A stretch of 64,000 nucleotides of DNA from Streptomyces sp. NBC_00239. Lineage in GTDB: Bacteria > Actinomycetota > Actinomycetes > Streptomycetales > Streptomycetaceae. The DNA lies in the NCBI RefSeq assembly GCF_036194065.1, contig NZ_CP108096.1, positions 62,001 through 126,000 on the forward strand. The letters are read 5' to 3'. Every line of letters begins with the position of its first letter. Position 1 is the stretch's first letter. Both the position numbers and the translations under genes were made by a program. Positions 25,831-34,624 of this stretch are shown piece by piece. The notes beneath the pieces are model-generated. The model was not told the origin of the DNA and searched no databases. It worked only from the letters and a program-made list of their open reading frames with translations.

Positions 25831-26772
25831 TCAGGGCGCGGGTGGTCCCTCGGCTTCTCGGCGCAGGGCCTCGCTCACCCGTGTGTGCAGGGTGTCCAGG
25901 AGCTCGCGTTCGGCCTGCTCGGCTCGGGCGAGGGTGTTCCACGCGGCCACGTCGTCGATGAGGGCCTCGATCGCGTCGCTGAGCCGGCCGCGCAGCAGGC
26001 CGGGGTCGAGTGCTTCGACCTCGACCGCGCTCGTGGGGTCGAGCCCTTCGGCGCGGCATTCCTGCTGGTAGCGCTTGAAGTTGACGTCCGCGGTGTTCAC
26101 GTAGTGGGTGGTGAACTGGCCGGAGCGGACGTCGGCGGCGGTGACCGCGATCTGCTGGAAGTCGAGGTCGAGCTGGCCGTTGCCGTAGCGCTCCATCCGT
26201 TCGAGGACCGACCGGGGCACCGAGCGGCCACTTGGGTCCCAGTCACCGACGAAGCAGGTGGTCAGCGGCTTGGGCTGGCGGAGGTAGTCGTCGACGGCTT
26301 CCCGTACGTACGTCTTGGAGGACTGTCCGCGGCAGGAGTAGAGGCCCACGCCCCAGGCTGTGGTGATCGGCAGCAGGACGCCGGCCGCAGAGTCGCTCTC
26401 GCACCAGACTTCGACGCGTCGGAACTGTGAGGCCCAGAGGTTGCGCCGGAAGGACTGGGCGGTGTGGGCGAGGGCGTCCTCCACGCTGTCGTACTGGTCG
26501 TCCAGGCGGACTGTCCGGGTTCCATCCGTGATCCAGTCCCAGGGCATCAGCGCGTGCTCGCGCATGTAGCCGAGTTCGCGGACGACCACGGAGTAGTTCC
26601 GGCGAGAGCGGCCGGTGTCCTTGTCCCACAGGTGGCCGATGCCGAGGTAGTAGATGTGCCGAGCGCTGCACGGTTGGGCGCCCTCCGCGATGGCGTACAG
26701 GGCGGCGCGGAGTTCCTCGATCTGGGCCTTCGTGCGGCGCGGACGCTTTATGGGGCTAGCGCTGTAACCCAT
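25831..26772 (-). CDS. Spo11/topoisomerase VI-A-like protein (Topo mini-A type)
   Basis: 313 aa from the ATG at 26772. The N-terminal winged-helix part carries CSARHIYYLGIG (Tyr 41/42), matching the R-x-IYY active site of Top6A/Spo11, where the tyrosine attacks DNA. The Toprim domain follows: VEVWCES (Glu 125) and FVGDWDPSG (DxD at 177-179), the metal-binding acidic residues. Full TopVI needs a B subunit, and none is nearby. Stand-alone bacterial 'mini-A' proteins are known on mobile elements with unknown roles. The pattern is clear; activity is an inference. It lies just downstream of the lexA terminator, on the same strand. Confidence 0.75.
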   Translation of the reverse strand: MGYSASPIKRPRRTKAQIEELRAALYAIAEGAQPCSARHIYYLGIGHLWDKDTGRSRRNYSVVVRELGYMREHALMPWDWITDGTRTVRLDDQYDSVEDALAHTAQSFRRNLWASQFRRVEVWCESDSAAGVLLPITTAWGVGLYSCRGQSSKTYVREAVDDYLRQPKPLTTCFVGDWDPSGRSVPRSVLERMERYGNGQLDLDFQQIAVTAADVRSGQFTTHYVNTADVNFKRYQQECRAEGLDPTSAVEVEALDPGLLRGRLSDAIEALIDDVAAWNTLARAEQAERELLDTLHTRVSEALRREAEGPPAP

Positions 26773-26810
26773 GGGTTCAGTCAACGCCTGTCCGGCGCCC
26801 GCTGTCATCC

Positions 26811-26860
26811 CCCGCCGTCCGGTGCCCCGCCCCGAACCGGGGTGGGCGCCGGACGGCGGG
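26811..26860 (-). terminator. Strong terminator after the lexA paralog
   Basis: CCCGCCGTCCGG (26811-26822) pairs perfectly with CCGGACGGCGGG (26849-26860). A second inner pairing, GCCCC with GGGGTGGGC, extends the stem. It lies 66 bases past the lexA stop and separates lexA from the topoisomerase-like gene. Confidence 0.85.
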
Positions 26861-26925
26861 CCGGGGCGGGACCGTCACGGTTCATTTCCTCCCGCCCCGG
26901 AGTCCGGTCCGTCGCGCCGGGAGGG

Positions 26926-27615
26926 CTACACGCGGCGCATTACGGCGGTGACCCTGCCGAGGATGGTGGCTTCATCGGCGCAGATCGGCTGGTAGTCCTT
27001 ATTCTCGGGCATCAGCCAGACACCGGTGGTGTTTCGCTTGAACCGCTTCACGGTGGCCTCCCCGTCGATCATCGCGGCGACGATGTCCCCGTTCTCGGCG
27101 GCCGGCTGCGAACGGACGACAACCTGGTCTCCGTCGGTGATCGCGGCGTCGATCATGGAGTTGCCGGCGACGGTGAGGATGAAGAGGTCTCCACCGCGGA
27201 CGATCTGCCGGGGCAAGGCGTACCAGTCGTCAATCTGCTGTTCAGCGGTGATCGGCGTACCCGCGGCGATGCGGCCGACCAGCGGGGCGTGCACGACGTC
27301 CGGATGCGGCACCGCGGCAGAGTCGTCGGCGGGTGAAGTCGCTGCCCCGGCGGCGATGACGTAGGCGCGGGGGCGTTGCGGGTCCTTCCGGACGACGCCC
27401 TTCTTCTCCAGTGCACCCAGCTGATGCGCGACCGACGAGGTGCTGTTCAGACCGACCGCCTGGCCGATCTCGCGCATCGACGGCGGGTAGCCCCTGGTCT
27501 CGACCGACTCCGCAATGCAGTCGCGGATGCGCCGCTGACGGTCGGTCAGTCCGTCACTGCCGGCCCGGATGCCCGGCGGACGCCCGCTGCGGCTCGATGT
27601 GGTGACAGCCTCCAT
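26926..27615 (-). CDS. lexA: LexA-type SOS repressor (second copy type)
   Basis: 229 aa. The N-terminal winged helix has [16 protein letters not shown] and [25 protein letters not shown], the LexA DNA-recognition helix. The self-cleavage site is A118-G119 in RIAAGTP, with Ser153 (AGNSMID) and Lys190 (EATVKRF) as the catalytic pair, all in place. RecA filaments should trigger its cleavage. GGGAGGGG precedes the ATG. Streptomyces chromosomes encode one LexA; a copy in an accessory region beside DnaE2 suggests a plasmid-borne or arm-borne paralog, though this window alone cannot show it is a second copy. Confidence 0.9.
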   Translation of the reverse strand: MEAVTTSSRSGRPPGIRAGSDGLTDRQRRIRDCIAESVETRGYPPSMREIGQAVGLNSTSSVAHQLGALEKKGVVRKDPQRPRAYVIAAGAATSPADDSAAVPHPDVVHAPLVGRIAAGTPITAEQQIDDWYALPRQIVRGGDLFILTVAGNSMIDAAITDGDQVVVRSQPAAENGDIVAAMIDGEATVKRFKRNTTGVWLMPENKDYQPICADEATILGRVTAVMRRV

Positions 27616-28021
27616 GGCGCCCCTCCCCTAAAGATCTACACATGTCGACCGTATCTGCCCCCACCGACATATGCGCACTGGTATTCGAAGTCGCGCCCGC
27701 CACTGTGCAAAGTGCGATGCCGTCCGGTGTCCAGCCCTCTGCCGTAACCGTCGTCGGTCGCGCGCCTGGTCAGCCCGGGAGGTCTGCCTGCTGCTGGTCG
27801 GGGGCATCCGGTGCGGCGCCGGCATCGTCCTCGGCTGCGGGGGCATCGCCGTACGGTCCGAAAGGGCCGCTCTGTCCAGGCGCGCTCGCCCCGAGCATCG
27901 GGGCACCGCCTTTGCGTCGGTGGAAGTCGTGAATCACCGGGACACGGTACGACGGCCCACCGACATCGTGTCCGCCACCCTTCAGCACTTTGCAAAGTGC
28001 GACCACCCCTGTCCTGCCTGG
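27616..28021. repeat. Control region with a 12-bp repeat and 16-bp palindrome
   Basis: TGCAAAGTGCGA occurs at 27706-27717 and 27991-28002. The second lies in the perfect palindrome GCACTTTGCAAAGTGC (27985-28000); the first in a near-palindrome CACTGTGCAAAGTG. Both look like binding sites of one regulator, bracketing a small ORF upstream of lexA. Near the lexA start, TCGACATGTGTAGA on the reverse strand (about 27634-27647) resembles a LexA box with a base missing in each half. Confidence 0.5.
27770..27937 (-). CDS. Possible small acidic protein, 55 aa
   Basis: GTG at 27937; starts VIHDFHRRKGGAP and ends with an Asp/Ala/Gln-rich tail (EDDAGAAPDAPDQQQAD). No ribosome site of note and no family. 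It lies 84 bp after the 152-aa gene on the same strand. The frame continues upstream to 28006, across the palindrome, which is less likely to be coding. A weak call. Confidence 0.35.
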   Translation of the reverse strand: MIHDFHRRKGGAPMLGASAPGQSGPFGPYGDAPAAEDDAGAAPDAPDQQQADLPG

Positions 28022-28480
28022 TCAGAAGACGGAGTCGATGGTGAACGGCCGCGTGGCCGGCTTCTTGCCGTGCGCAGCGGTGTAGATGAACGGCAGGAAG
28101 GCGCGGCCCCCTCCGACCAGGTGCAGCCCTACTCCGGGGTGACGTGCCGACGAGGTGGTGGAGTAGCCGTACACGCTGGTGATCTGCGGGGCGTGCGCGG
28201 CCATGAGGACCGCGGCGAGGTAGTGCTCGGCGCGGGCCGCCGTGATCTTCCCCGCGCTGTCGAAGAGCGCGGGCAGCGGCGGCGCGGGAGCGGGTTCGTC
28301 CTGGGGGTCGGCGCCGGTGGCCCCCGCAGTGGTGATCCCGGCCCACAGCCGGGCACCGCTGCTGAAGGTGATCACGAGTCCGCTGGGGCGGCCGGGGTCG
28401 GTCCACCGGTCCACGGCGGTGATGTCGGGGCCCTTGGCCAGGATCTCCGTGCACAGCTCCTGTACCTCGTCGGGGCCCAC
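28022..28480 (-). CDS. Hypothetical protein, 152 aa
   Basis: The GTG at 28480 has GGAGAGG seven bases before. A mixed alpha/beta protein with no signal peptide: an initial amphipathic helix (DEVQELCTEILAKG), strands GLVITFSSGARLWAGITT, and a C-terminal FLPFIYTAAHGKKP segment. No family was recognised. It lies 39 bases after the ImuB-like gene on the same strand and could share its SOS-controlled transcript. Confidence 0.6.
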   Translation of the reverse strand: MGPDEVQELCTEILAKGPDITAVDRWTDPGRPSGLVITFSSGARLWAGITTAGATGADPQDEPAPAPPLPALFDSAGKITAARAEHYLAAVLMAAHAPQITSVYGYSTTSSARHPGVGLHLVGGGRAFLPFIYTAAHGKKPATRPFTIDSVF

Positions 28481-28519
28481 TGCCGCCGCCTCTCCGGTTG
28501 TCGTATGCGTGTGATCAGC

Positions 28520-29554
28520 CTAGGCAGGGGGTCTGACATCGCGCCTTCGCGCGGCCGCGGGGCGGGCGAGGGCCGCGGGGCGTACGGCCGCTGCGCCGAA
28601 TCGGTGGCGTGCCTGGTCAGCGGCGGCTTCGAGCAGGCGGGCCTTGTGGTCGGCGGGGTCGAAGGTGAGCTGGTGGTGTGCTCCGTCGGCGGGGGTGAGA
28701 GCTTCGGCGCGGAGCGCGAAGCCGCGCACCCGGGCCCGCTGGAGGGCGAGTGTCTCGTAGAGGTCGTAGGCGGTGCGGGCGAGCTGCACGGTGTGGGAGG
28801 TGGCCTCGGGCAGGGTGCGGGTGCGGTGGGTGCTGGTGTGGTCGGCGTAGCGGACGGTCAGCGCGAGGCGGCGGGCGACCTGTGCTTCGCCGCGCATGCG
28901 GAAGCCGAGCTGTTCAGCGAGGTGCAGGACGGCCTGGCGGTGGCGGTCGGGGTCGAGTTCGTCGCTCGGGAAATCGACGCCGGCCGAGCAGGACTGCTCG
29001 GGCTGTTGGCGCAGGACGGGGCGCGGGTCGATGCCGTGGGCGCGTTCGTGCAGGAGGCGGCCGGTGGCGGTGCCGAGGATCTTCTGGACGGTCAGGAGCG
29101 GGGTTTCGGCGAGTTGGCCGATGGTGGTGATGCCGTAGCGGATGAGGGTCTGGGCGGTGGCGGGGCCTGCGCCGTAGAGGGCGGCGACGGGGCGGGGCCG
29201 CAGGAAGGCACTGGTGGCGGTGTCACTGGGGTCGATGCAGGTAAGGGCGCCGGGGGCGGTGGCGTCGGCGGCCATGGCGGCAATCATGCGGGAGCGGCCG
29301 CCGCCGATCGTGAGGTTGAGGCCGAGCAGGGCGAGGGCTCGCAGTCGTACGAGCTGGGCGAGTTCGTGGGGGGTGCGGCCGAAGAACCGCAGGGCGCTGC
29401 CGATCTCGATGTCGGCGGCGTCGGGCTGCAGGGCCTGGACGGTGGGCGTGATGGTTTCCAGCAGGTCGAGGAGCTGGGGGTAGAGCTCCGCGCCGGCACG
29501 GTCGGGCAGGTGCGCGTGGACGCGCAGGACGTAAGGCTGGCTCAAGGTCCTCAC
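28520..29554 (-). CDS. ImuB-like Y-family polymerase subunit, catalytically degenerate
   Basis: 344 aa. The GTG overlaps the dnaE2 stop (GTGA), so the two are coupled. The frame continues far upstream but inside dnaE2, as noise. Recognisable parts are the palm/thumb of Y-family polymerases: a helix-hairpin-helix region (about 126-165, ALYGAGPATAQTLIRYGITTIGQLAE) and the little-finger domain, with a clamp-binding-like QLTFD at 295-299. The N-terminal part with the first catalytic Asp is missing, and the usual SIDEA palm motif reads DIEIGSA near 48-54. Lacking its catalytic residues, it should act like ImuB, a hub that brings DnaE2 to the sliding clamp for damage bypass. Confidence 0.75.
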   Translation of the reverse strand: MRTLSQPYVLRVHAHLPDRAGAELYPQLLDLLETITPTVQALQPDAADIEIGSALRFFGRTPHELAQLVRLRALALLGLNLTIGGGRSRMIAAMAADATAPGALTCIDPSDTATSAFLRPRPVAALYGAGPATAQTLIRYGITTIGQLAETPLLTVQKILGTATGRLLHERAHGIDPRPVLRQQPEQSCSAGVDFPSDELDPDRHRQAVLHLAEQLGFRMRGEAQVARRLALTVRYADHTSTHRTRTLPEATSHTVQLARTAYDLYETLALQRARVRGFALRAEALTPADGAHHQLTFDPADHKARLLEAAADQARHRFGAAAVRPAALARPAAARRRDVRPPA

Positions 29555-32500
29555 CCGGCCGATCCGGGGCTGGCGTACGCCTTGAGGTTCGCGGTGCGGT
29601 CGCCCGCGGGCACCAGGTCGGCCCATGCCTGGAGCTGCGCACCGTTGGGCAGGTGGAGGACTCGCGCGGGCGGGGAGCCGGCGGCGGGTGCGGCCGGTGC
29701 GCCGAGGAGTTGGTGGACGGCGTCGGGCCCGTGGTCGCGGCGGGCGGCCGCGAGGGCTTCGAGGTCCCACGCCCTGTCTCCGACAACGGTCGCGCGGGTG
29801 CCGCGCCGCTGGACCTTGCCGCGCACCAGAACCATGGAGCTGTGGAACACGGTGTGAGCGACCGTGTCGTGGGCGGATTCGAAGAACGCGACATCGACCA
29901 GGCCGCTGCCGTCGTCGAGGGACGCGAAGATCACTCGCTTTCCGCTGGCGATCGGGGGAGTTTGGGTAGCGCCTCGCACCCCGGCTACGAGAACGGGCTG
30001 GCCGGGGCGCAGGGTGGGCAGGCGGCGGGCGCTGGTGACGGCGAGCTCGCGAAGGAGCTGGTGGTGGTGCTCCATGAGGTGGGTGGAGACGTCGATACCC
30101 AGGACGCTGAGCTCAGCGGCGAGGCGCTCGCGGGAGGTCATCTCGGGCAGGCCGGACGGCGGGGCGGTCAGGGAGGTGCCGTCGTCGAGAGGGAGCTGGC
30201 CGTCGTCGAGGTGCCGGTTGCGGGTCTGGCGGTGCAACTCGGCGATCTGCAGCAGCAGGTCGCGACGGCTGGCGGTGCCGCGCAGGCTGTCCAGGGCGCC
30301 GATGTTGACCAGGTTCTCGGCGACCGGGCGGGCGGGGCGGGCGCGCTGCCACAGGTCCTGGACGCTCGCGTACGGCTGGCCGTCGACGATGCGCCGGGTC
30401 TGTTCGTCGGTGATGCCGCGGACCTCGGCGAGGGAGAGGCGTACCGCGAAGCTGCCGTCGTCGGCGGGTTCGACGCGGTGTGTGGAGGCCGAGCGGTTGA
30501 CGTCGACGCCGTGCACCTGGATGCCGTGGCGGCGGGCGTCAGCGACGATGATCCGTTTGGGCCACATGCCCGGGTCGTGCTGGAGGACGCCGGCGTAGAG
30601 CGCGGCCGGGAAGTGCGCCTTCAAATAGGCGGATTGCAGGGCAGGCACGGCCAGCGCGACAGCATGCGCGCGGGCGAATCCATAGGCGCCGAACGCCTTG
30701 AGCTTTTCCCAGATCTCCGTCACCACAGGCTCGTCGTAGCCGTGGGCCAGGGCCCGGCCGCGGAACCACTCCCCCACCTTCGGCAGCCGGTCGGCGTCGC
30801 CGAGGGCCCGGCGGGCGAGCTCGGCGAGCGCGTCGTCGACACCGCACATGACCGCGACGATCCGGATGATCTGCTCGTGCCAGATCAGCACGCCGTAGGT
30901 GTCGGCGAGGATCGGCTCCAGGTCGGGGTGCGGGTAGGCCGGCGGCTCTCCATGCCGGGCGGCGATGTACTCGGCGGGCATGCCGCCGGCGACCGGACCC
31001 GGACGGAAAAGACTGATATCAGCAATGACGTCCTGTACATCGCGCGGTTGCAAACGGGACAGAAGATCCATTTGCCCAGGACTGGCGAGGGTGCTGACGG
31101 CGACCGTCCGCGCGTCCTGGATGAGTTTGAAGGCGAAGTAGTCGTCGAGCGGAACCTGGTCGAGGTCGAGGTCCTGGCCGGTGGCGCGCTTGATCTCGGC
31201 GACGGCATGAGCCATCGCGGACTGCGTCCGGCTCCCGAGGACGTCGAGTTTGATCAAGCCGAGATCCTCGATATCGGCCTTGTCGGCCATCAGCATCTCG
31301 TAGTTGCCGCCCGGGGTGGGCTGTACGGGCAGACGGGTGCGCAGCGTCGCGTCGGAGATCACAACGCCGCAGGGGTGCATGGCGATCCCGCGCGGCAGTG
31401 CGTCGAGTCCTTCGGCGAGTTCGAACAGCGGCCCGTAGCGGTGCGCCTGGGCGGCGAGGCTCTTGAGCTCGGGCAGTTCGGCAAGGGCGGCACGGATGTC
31501 GCGGGCGCGGATGTGGGGGAAGGACTTGGCGATGCGGCCGACCTCGCCGGGGGCGATGCCGAGGGCGAGTCCGGTATCGCGCAGGGCGTGCCGGGCCCGG
31601 TAGGTCTCGGGCATGGCGGTGACGCCGACGCGGTCGGTGCCATACCGGGCGAAGATCGCGTCATAGACCTCGAGCCGCCGGTCTGCTTCGACGTCGAGGT
31701 CGATGTCGGGCAGGTCGGTGCGGCGCATCGAGAGATAGCGGGCGAAGACGAGGTTGTGGTCGAGCGGGTTGGCCGCGGCGATGCCCAGCAGGTGGTTGGT
31801 CATCGAGCCGGCGCCCGAGCCGCGGGCCGCGACCCGGATGCCCAGCTGGCGTACGTCGTCGACGACTTGGGCCACGGTGAGGTGGTACGTGTCGTACTGG
31901 AGACGGCCGATGATGTCGAGCTCGTGGTCCAGTCTGGCGCGCACTTCCGGGGAGCGGTCGAGGCCGCGGCGGATCATGCCGGCCTCGCAGCGTTGGCGCA
32001 GCAGCCGGGCGGCGTCCGCCGCGTCGGCGGCGCCGACGGCTTCGGGTTCGGGCAGATGCGGGCGGCCCAGGCCGAGGTCGGCGCGCGGGTCGAGGGCGCA
32101 CCGCTGCGCGGTGGCCGCGGTGTCGGCGAGCAGCTGGCGGGCGCGGCGGGGGTCCGCTCCGGCGGCGAGCGTGATGCGGTCGGCGGCCTCGGTCATCTGC
32201 CGGGTGTTCTTGAGCCAGCGCTGGCCGGAGTCGAGGCGGCGGCGGTCGATGGGGCGCAGCAGGCGCGCGCTGTCGAGGACGTCGGCGAGCCGGTGCTGGG
32301 CGGGATGTGCGTATCGGACGGCGTTGGTGAGGACGGCCGGGATACCGAGGTTGTCGGCGAGGCCCAGGGTGCGGGCGGCCAGCCTGAGCGAGCCCGGCCC
32401 GGTCCCCTGCAGTCCGTGCCAGACGGCGGCCAGCCGCAGGTCGGGACCGAAGAGCTCGCGCCACGGGCGCAGCAGCTGCTCGGCGAGGTCGGGGCGGCCG

Positions 32501-32973
32501 GCGGACAGGGCGTGGGCCGGTTCGGAGGCGGGGCCGAGCAGGGCGGTCAGGCCGTCGCCGGCGTGTTCGCGCAGCAGGTCCCAGGTTGCCACCGGGTAGC
32601 TGTCGGTCGGTGCGGCGTGCGCGGCGGACAGCAGTCGGCACAGCCGCGTCCAGCCGGCGCGGCTGTGCGCGAGGAACTGGACGCGCAGGAGCGGCTCGCG
32701 GACGTGGGCGCCGCCGCGGACTGGAGTGCGGTGGCGCTCGGCGCGGGCCTCGGTCAGCGGGGCGACGGCCAGGTCGACGCCGAGGACGGGCCGGACGGCG
32801 TTCTTCTCGCAGGCCTTGGCGAAGCGGACGAACCCGGTGACGGTGTCACGGTCGGTCAGCGCGAGGACCTGCATGCCGCGCTCGGCGGCGGCCTGGACGA
32901 GGGCGGCCGGGGACGAGGCGCCGTAGCGGGGTGAATAACCGGAGGCGACGTGCAGATGGGCGAAGCCCTCCAT
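29551..32973 (-). CDS. dnaE2: Error-prone DNA polymerase DnaE2/ImuC
   Basis: 1140 aa from the ATG at 32973. Domains in order: PHP (HLHVASGYSPRYGASSP, then LTDRD where active PHP domains have a His), palm with the aspartates PDIDLDVE near residue 420, and fingers. After these come a helix-hairpin-helix region and a C-terminal OB fold (VAGVRGATQT...FASLDDGSGLVDVAFFE). DnaE2 performs error-prone bypass of DNA damage with ImuB. A near-consensus LexA box lies 55 bp upstream, so SOS induction is likely. The weakened PHP metal site suggests no proofreading. It begins a transcript that includes the ImuB-like gene. Confidence 0.9.
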   Translation of the reverse strand: MEGFAHLHVASGYSPRYGASSPAALVQAAAERGMQVLALTDRDTVTGFVRFAKACEKNAVRPVLGVDLAVAPLTEARAERHRTPVRGGAHVREPLLRVQFLAHSRAGWTRLCRLLSAAHAAPTDSYPVATWDLLREHAGDGLTALLGPASEPAHALSAGRPDLAEQLLRPWRELFGPDLRLAAVWHGLQGTGPGSLRLAARTLGLADNLGIPAVLTNAVRYAHPAQHRLADVLDSARLLRPIDRRRLDSGQRWLKNTRQMTEAADRITLAAGADPRRARQLLADTAATAQRCALDPRADLGLGRPHLPEPEAVGAADAADAARLLRQRCEAGMIRRGLDRSPEVRARLDHELDIIGRLQYDTYHLTVAQVVDDVRQLGIRVAARGSGAGSMTNHLLGIAAANPLDHNLVFARYLSMRRTDLPDIDLDVEADRRLEVYDAIFARYGTDRVGVTAMPETYRARHALRDTGLALGIAPGEVGRIAKSFPHIRARDIRAALAELPELKSLAAQAHRYGPLFELAEGLDALPRGIAMHPCGVVISDATLRTRLPVQPTPGGNYEMLMADKADIEDLGLIKLDVLGSRTQSAMAHAVAEIKRATGQDLDLDQVPLDDYFAFKLIQDARTVAVSTLASPGQMDLLSRLQPRDVQDVIADISLFRPGPVAGGMPAEYIAARHGEPPAYPHPDLEPILADTYGVLIWHEQIIRIVAVMCGVDDALAELARRALGDADRLPKVGEWFRGRALAHGYDEPVVTEIWEKLKAFGAYGFARAHAVALAVPALQSAYLKAHFPAALYAGVLQHDPGMWPKRIIVADARRHGIQVHGVDVNRSASTHRVEPADDGSFAVRLSLAEVRGITDEQTRRIVDGQPYASVQDLWQRARPARPVAENLVNIGALDSLRGTASRRDLLLQIAELHRQTRNRHLDDGQLPLDDGTSLTAPPSGLPEMTSRERLAAELSVLGIDVSTHLMEHHHQLLRELAVTSARRLPTLRPGQPVLVAGVRGATQTPPIASGKRVIFASLDDGSGLVDVAFFESAHDTVAHTVFHSSMVLVRGKVQRRGTRATVVGDRAWDLEALAAARRDHGPDAVHQLLGAPAAPAAGSPPARVLHLPNGAQLQAWADLVPAGDRTANLKAYASPGSAG

Positions 32974-33027
32974 GGCGTCCTCCGATCGTGCCTTGTCCCA
33001 CTGGTGTGCTCGCACCCCTCCCGGTTA

Positions 33028-33043
33028 TCGAACATTCGTACGA
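33028..33043 (-). promoter_or_regulatory. LexA box upstream of dnaE2
   Basis: TCGAAC-ATTC-GTACGA matches the actinobacterial SOS consensus TCGAAC-N4-GTTCGA at 11 of 12 defined positions. It is 55 bp before the dnaE2 start, overlapping a GATAAC-like -10 on the reverse strand. The adjacent LexA paralog is the obvious candidate to bind it. The rest of 32974-33265 is non-coding. Confidence 0.75.
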
Positions 33044-33265
33044 TGACTGTAACGCGAGAGTCCGCGTGGCGGAAAAGGGGAAGCCGAGTCTTCACCCGTA
33101 AGTGGGCGGCCCGAGATCGCGCTGGCCGTTGCCGGCAGCACGCAGATCGCGCAGCCGGCGGGTGCTCCTTGGCGGCGGCAGAGGCCCGACCCTGCCGGAG
33201 GACGGCAGGGCCGGGCGGGTTCCGGCTGGCTGTGAGCTGGGCGGCGGAGCCGGGACGGGGCCTTC

Positions 33266-34624
33266 TTAGCGGTGCGCCGGTGCCGGGTAGGCCAGCACGG
33301 CCGTGTATGGGTCGAGATGCGGCGGCCGGCTGCCCGGGGGCGCCTCTTCTACCGTGGCGGGCGCCATCAGTGCCTGCGCGACGGCACGGGGTTCCGGGAC
33401 CAGCTCAGCCGGCAGCAGCCGCCGGACCGCCCCGAACCCGGTGACTGACCATCCCCGGTCGCTGAACCAGATCATCAGCACGGAGTCCGTCGCGAAGGTG
33501 CGGAGCGTGGCTTCGCCTCCGACGGCGAAGTGCGCTCCCAAGACGCCTTGCTCGTCGAAGTCGAGCTCGTAGCCATCGGGGGCGTCTGTCCCGATGACGG
33601 CGAAGCCGGCATCAGCCAGGGCGGCGACGACGTGCTGCACGTAGGCGTCCTGTGGCCCCTCGGCGCACCTGGCCGGGGAGGTCGGCTGGGCGGGCGCGTG
33701 AGCGGCGGCCCACTCCAGGATCTGGCTGCGGGACACCCCCGGGCCGGTCCGCGCCTGGAGTCGGCGAAGGAATGCCGCGGCGAACAGCTCCGTGGGAAGC
33801 GGGCGCAGGCCCGTGCCCCGGCATCCGCCGCAGACGCACACATGGCCGCCGTCCGGCCGGTAGGCAGGAACATGTGCGTCGTGCTGCGGATCCAGCGCGG
33901 TCAGCCAGCCGTTGCCGTGGCACGCTCCGCAGGAGGCGCGGCTGGTCGGCGCGGCGCCGCCGAGTGCGTGTGCGAGGACTGCGCGGGCCAGGTCCTCGCG
34001 GCCGTGGGGTGTCTCGCAGGTGAAGTACCCGGTGGTGGTCGGTGTGCTCCAGGGGCGAGGGAACGGGACGTCCTCGATGTGCAGTCCGTCGACGGTGTGG
34101 ACGGTCACCTGCCGGAGCGACGGGGACTTCGGTGCCTTTCGCGCCTGGTAGGTCACGTCGTCCTGCCGCGGGCGTGATCCGTACGGACGCCGGAGCAGGT
34201 GACGGAGCGGGCCCGTGAGCGCGGCGACCACGGCGCAGAGGTAGTCGGGGGCGCTCCCCGTCTTCAGCGCGTCACGGAGGTGGTCAAGCGGGAAGTACCG
34301 GAGCGCCGGGGGGATGTCCGGCAGGACCTCCTCCGGGGCGGGGACGCCGGTCAGGCGGTAGAGGTCCTCACACAGTGAGATCGCGTCACCCATGGTGGGC
34401 CAGTCGGCGTGGTCTGCGGCGGCCAGATGTCCGCGGAGGCAGTCGCGCCAGGAGACCGCGATGTCGTGTGCGTCGGCGAGCGCCCGGAGTGTCTTGCGCA
34501 CCTGGTCCGGGTGAAGTTGACGGCTGCGGGCGGCTTCTAGCGCCTGCCCGTACGGGAGACGGGTTCCGGGAGCGTGCTGGATCTGTCGGGCCCGCTGCTG
34601 GGCGGTGGTGCGGTTCTTCGGCAT
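33266..34624 (-). CDS. Hypothetical protein with DnaJ-like zinc motif, 452 aa
   Basis: ATG at 34624 with GAGGAA upstream. In the middle, CGACHGNGW and CVCGGCRGTG form two CxxCxGxG-type repeats about 40 residues apart, as in the DnaJ zinc finger, so zinc binding is likely; no J-domain is present. The N-terminus (NRTTAQQRARQIQHAPGTRL) resembles that of the TniQ-like gene at 1864-3378, and proteins with such starts recur on Streptomyces plasmids. The C-terminal third is alpha/beta with VAALADAGFAVIGTDAPDGY. Function unknown. Confidence 0.65.
   Translation of the reverse strand: MPKNRTTAQQRARQIQHAPGTRLPYGQALEAARSRQLHPDQVRKTLRALADAHDIAVSWRDCLRGHLAAADHADWPTMGDAISLCEDLYRLTGVPAPEEVLPDIPPALRYFPLDHLRDALKTGSAPDYLCAVVAALTGPLRHLLRRPYGSRPRQDDVTYQARKAPKSPSLRQVTVHTVDGLHIEDVPFPRPWSTPTTTGYFTCETPHGREDLARAVLAHALGGAAPTSRASCGACHGNGWLTALDPQHDAHVPAYRPDGGHVCVCGGCRGTGLRPLPTELFAAAFLRRLQARTGPGVSRSQILEWAAAHAPAQPTSPARCAEGPQDAYVQHVVAALADAGFAVIGTDAPDGYELDFDEQGVLGAHFAVGGEATLRTFATDSVLMIWFSDRGWSVTGFGAVRRLLPAELVPEPRAVAQALMAPATVEEAPPGSRPPHLDPYTAVLAYPAPAHR

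Noticed and set aside
27634..27647. TCGACATGTGTAGA as a LexA autoregulatory box
   Set aside because: It lacks a base in each half-site compared with TCGAAC-N4-GTTCGA, so it is noted but not called.
27671..29857. A 728-aa open frame on the + strand opposite the lexA/imuB region
   Set aside because: It is Gly/Val/Arg-rich and antisense to well-supported genes, a typical high-GC artefact.
29653..32934. A 1093-aa open frame on the + strand opposite dnaE2
   Set aside because: Antisense to a protein with full domain structure; composition shows it is a mirror of dnaE2 codon bias.
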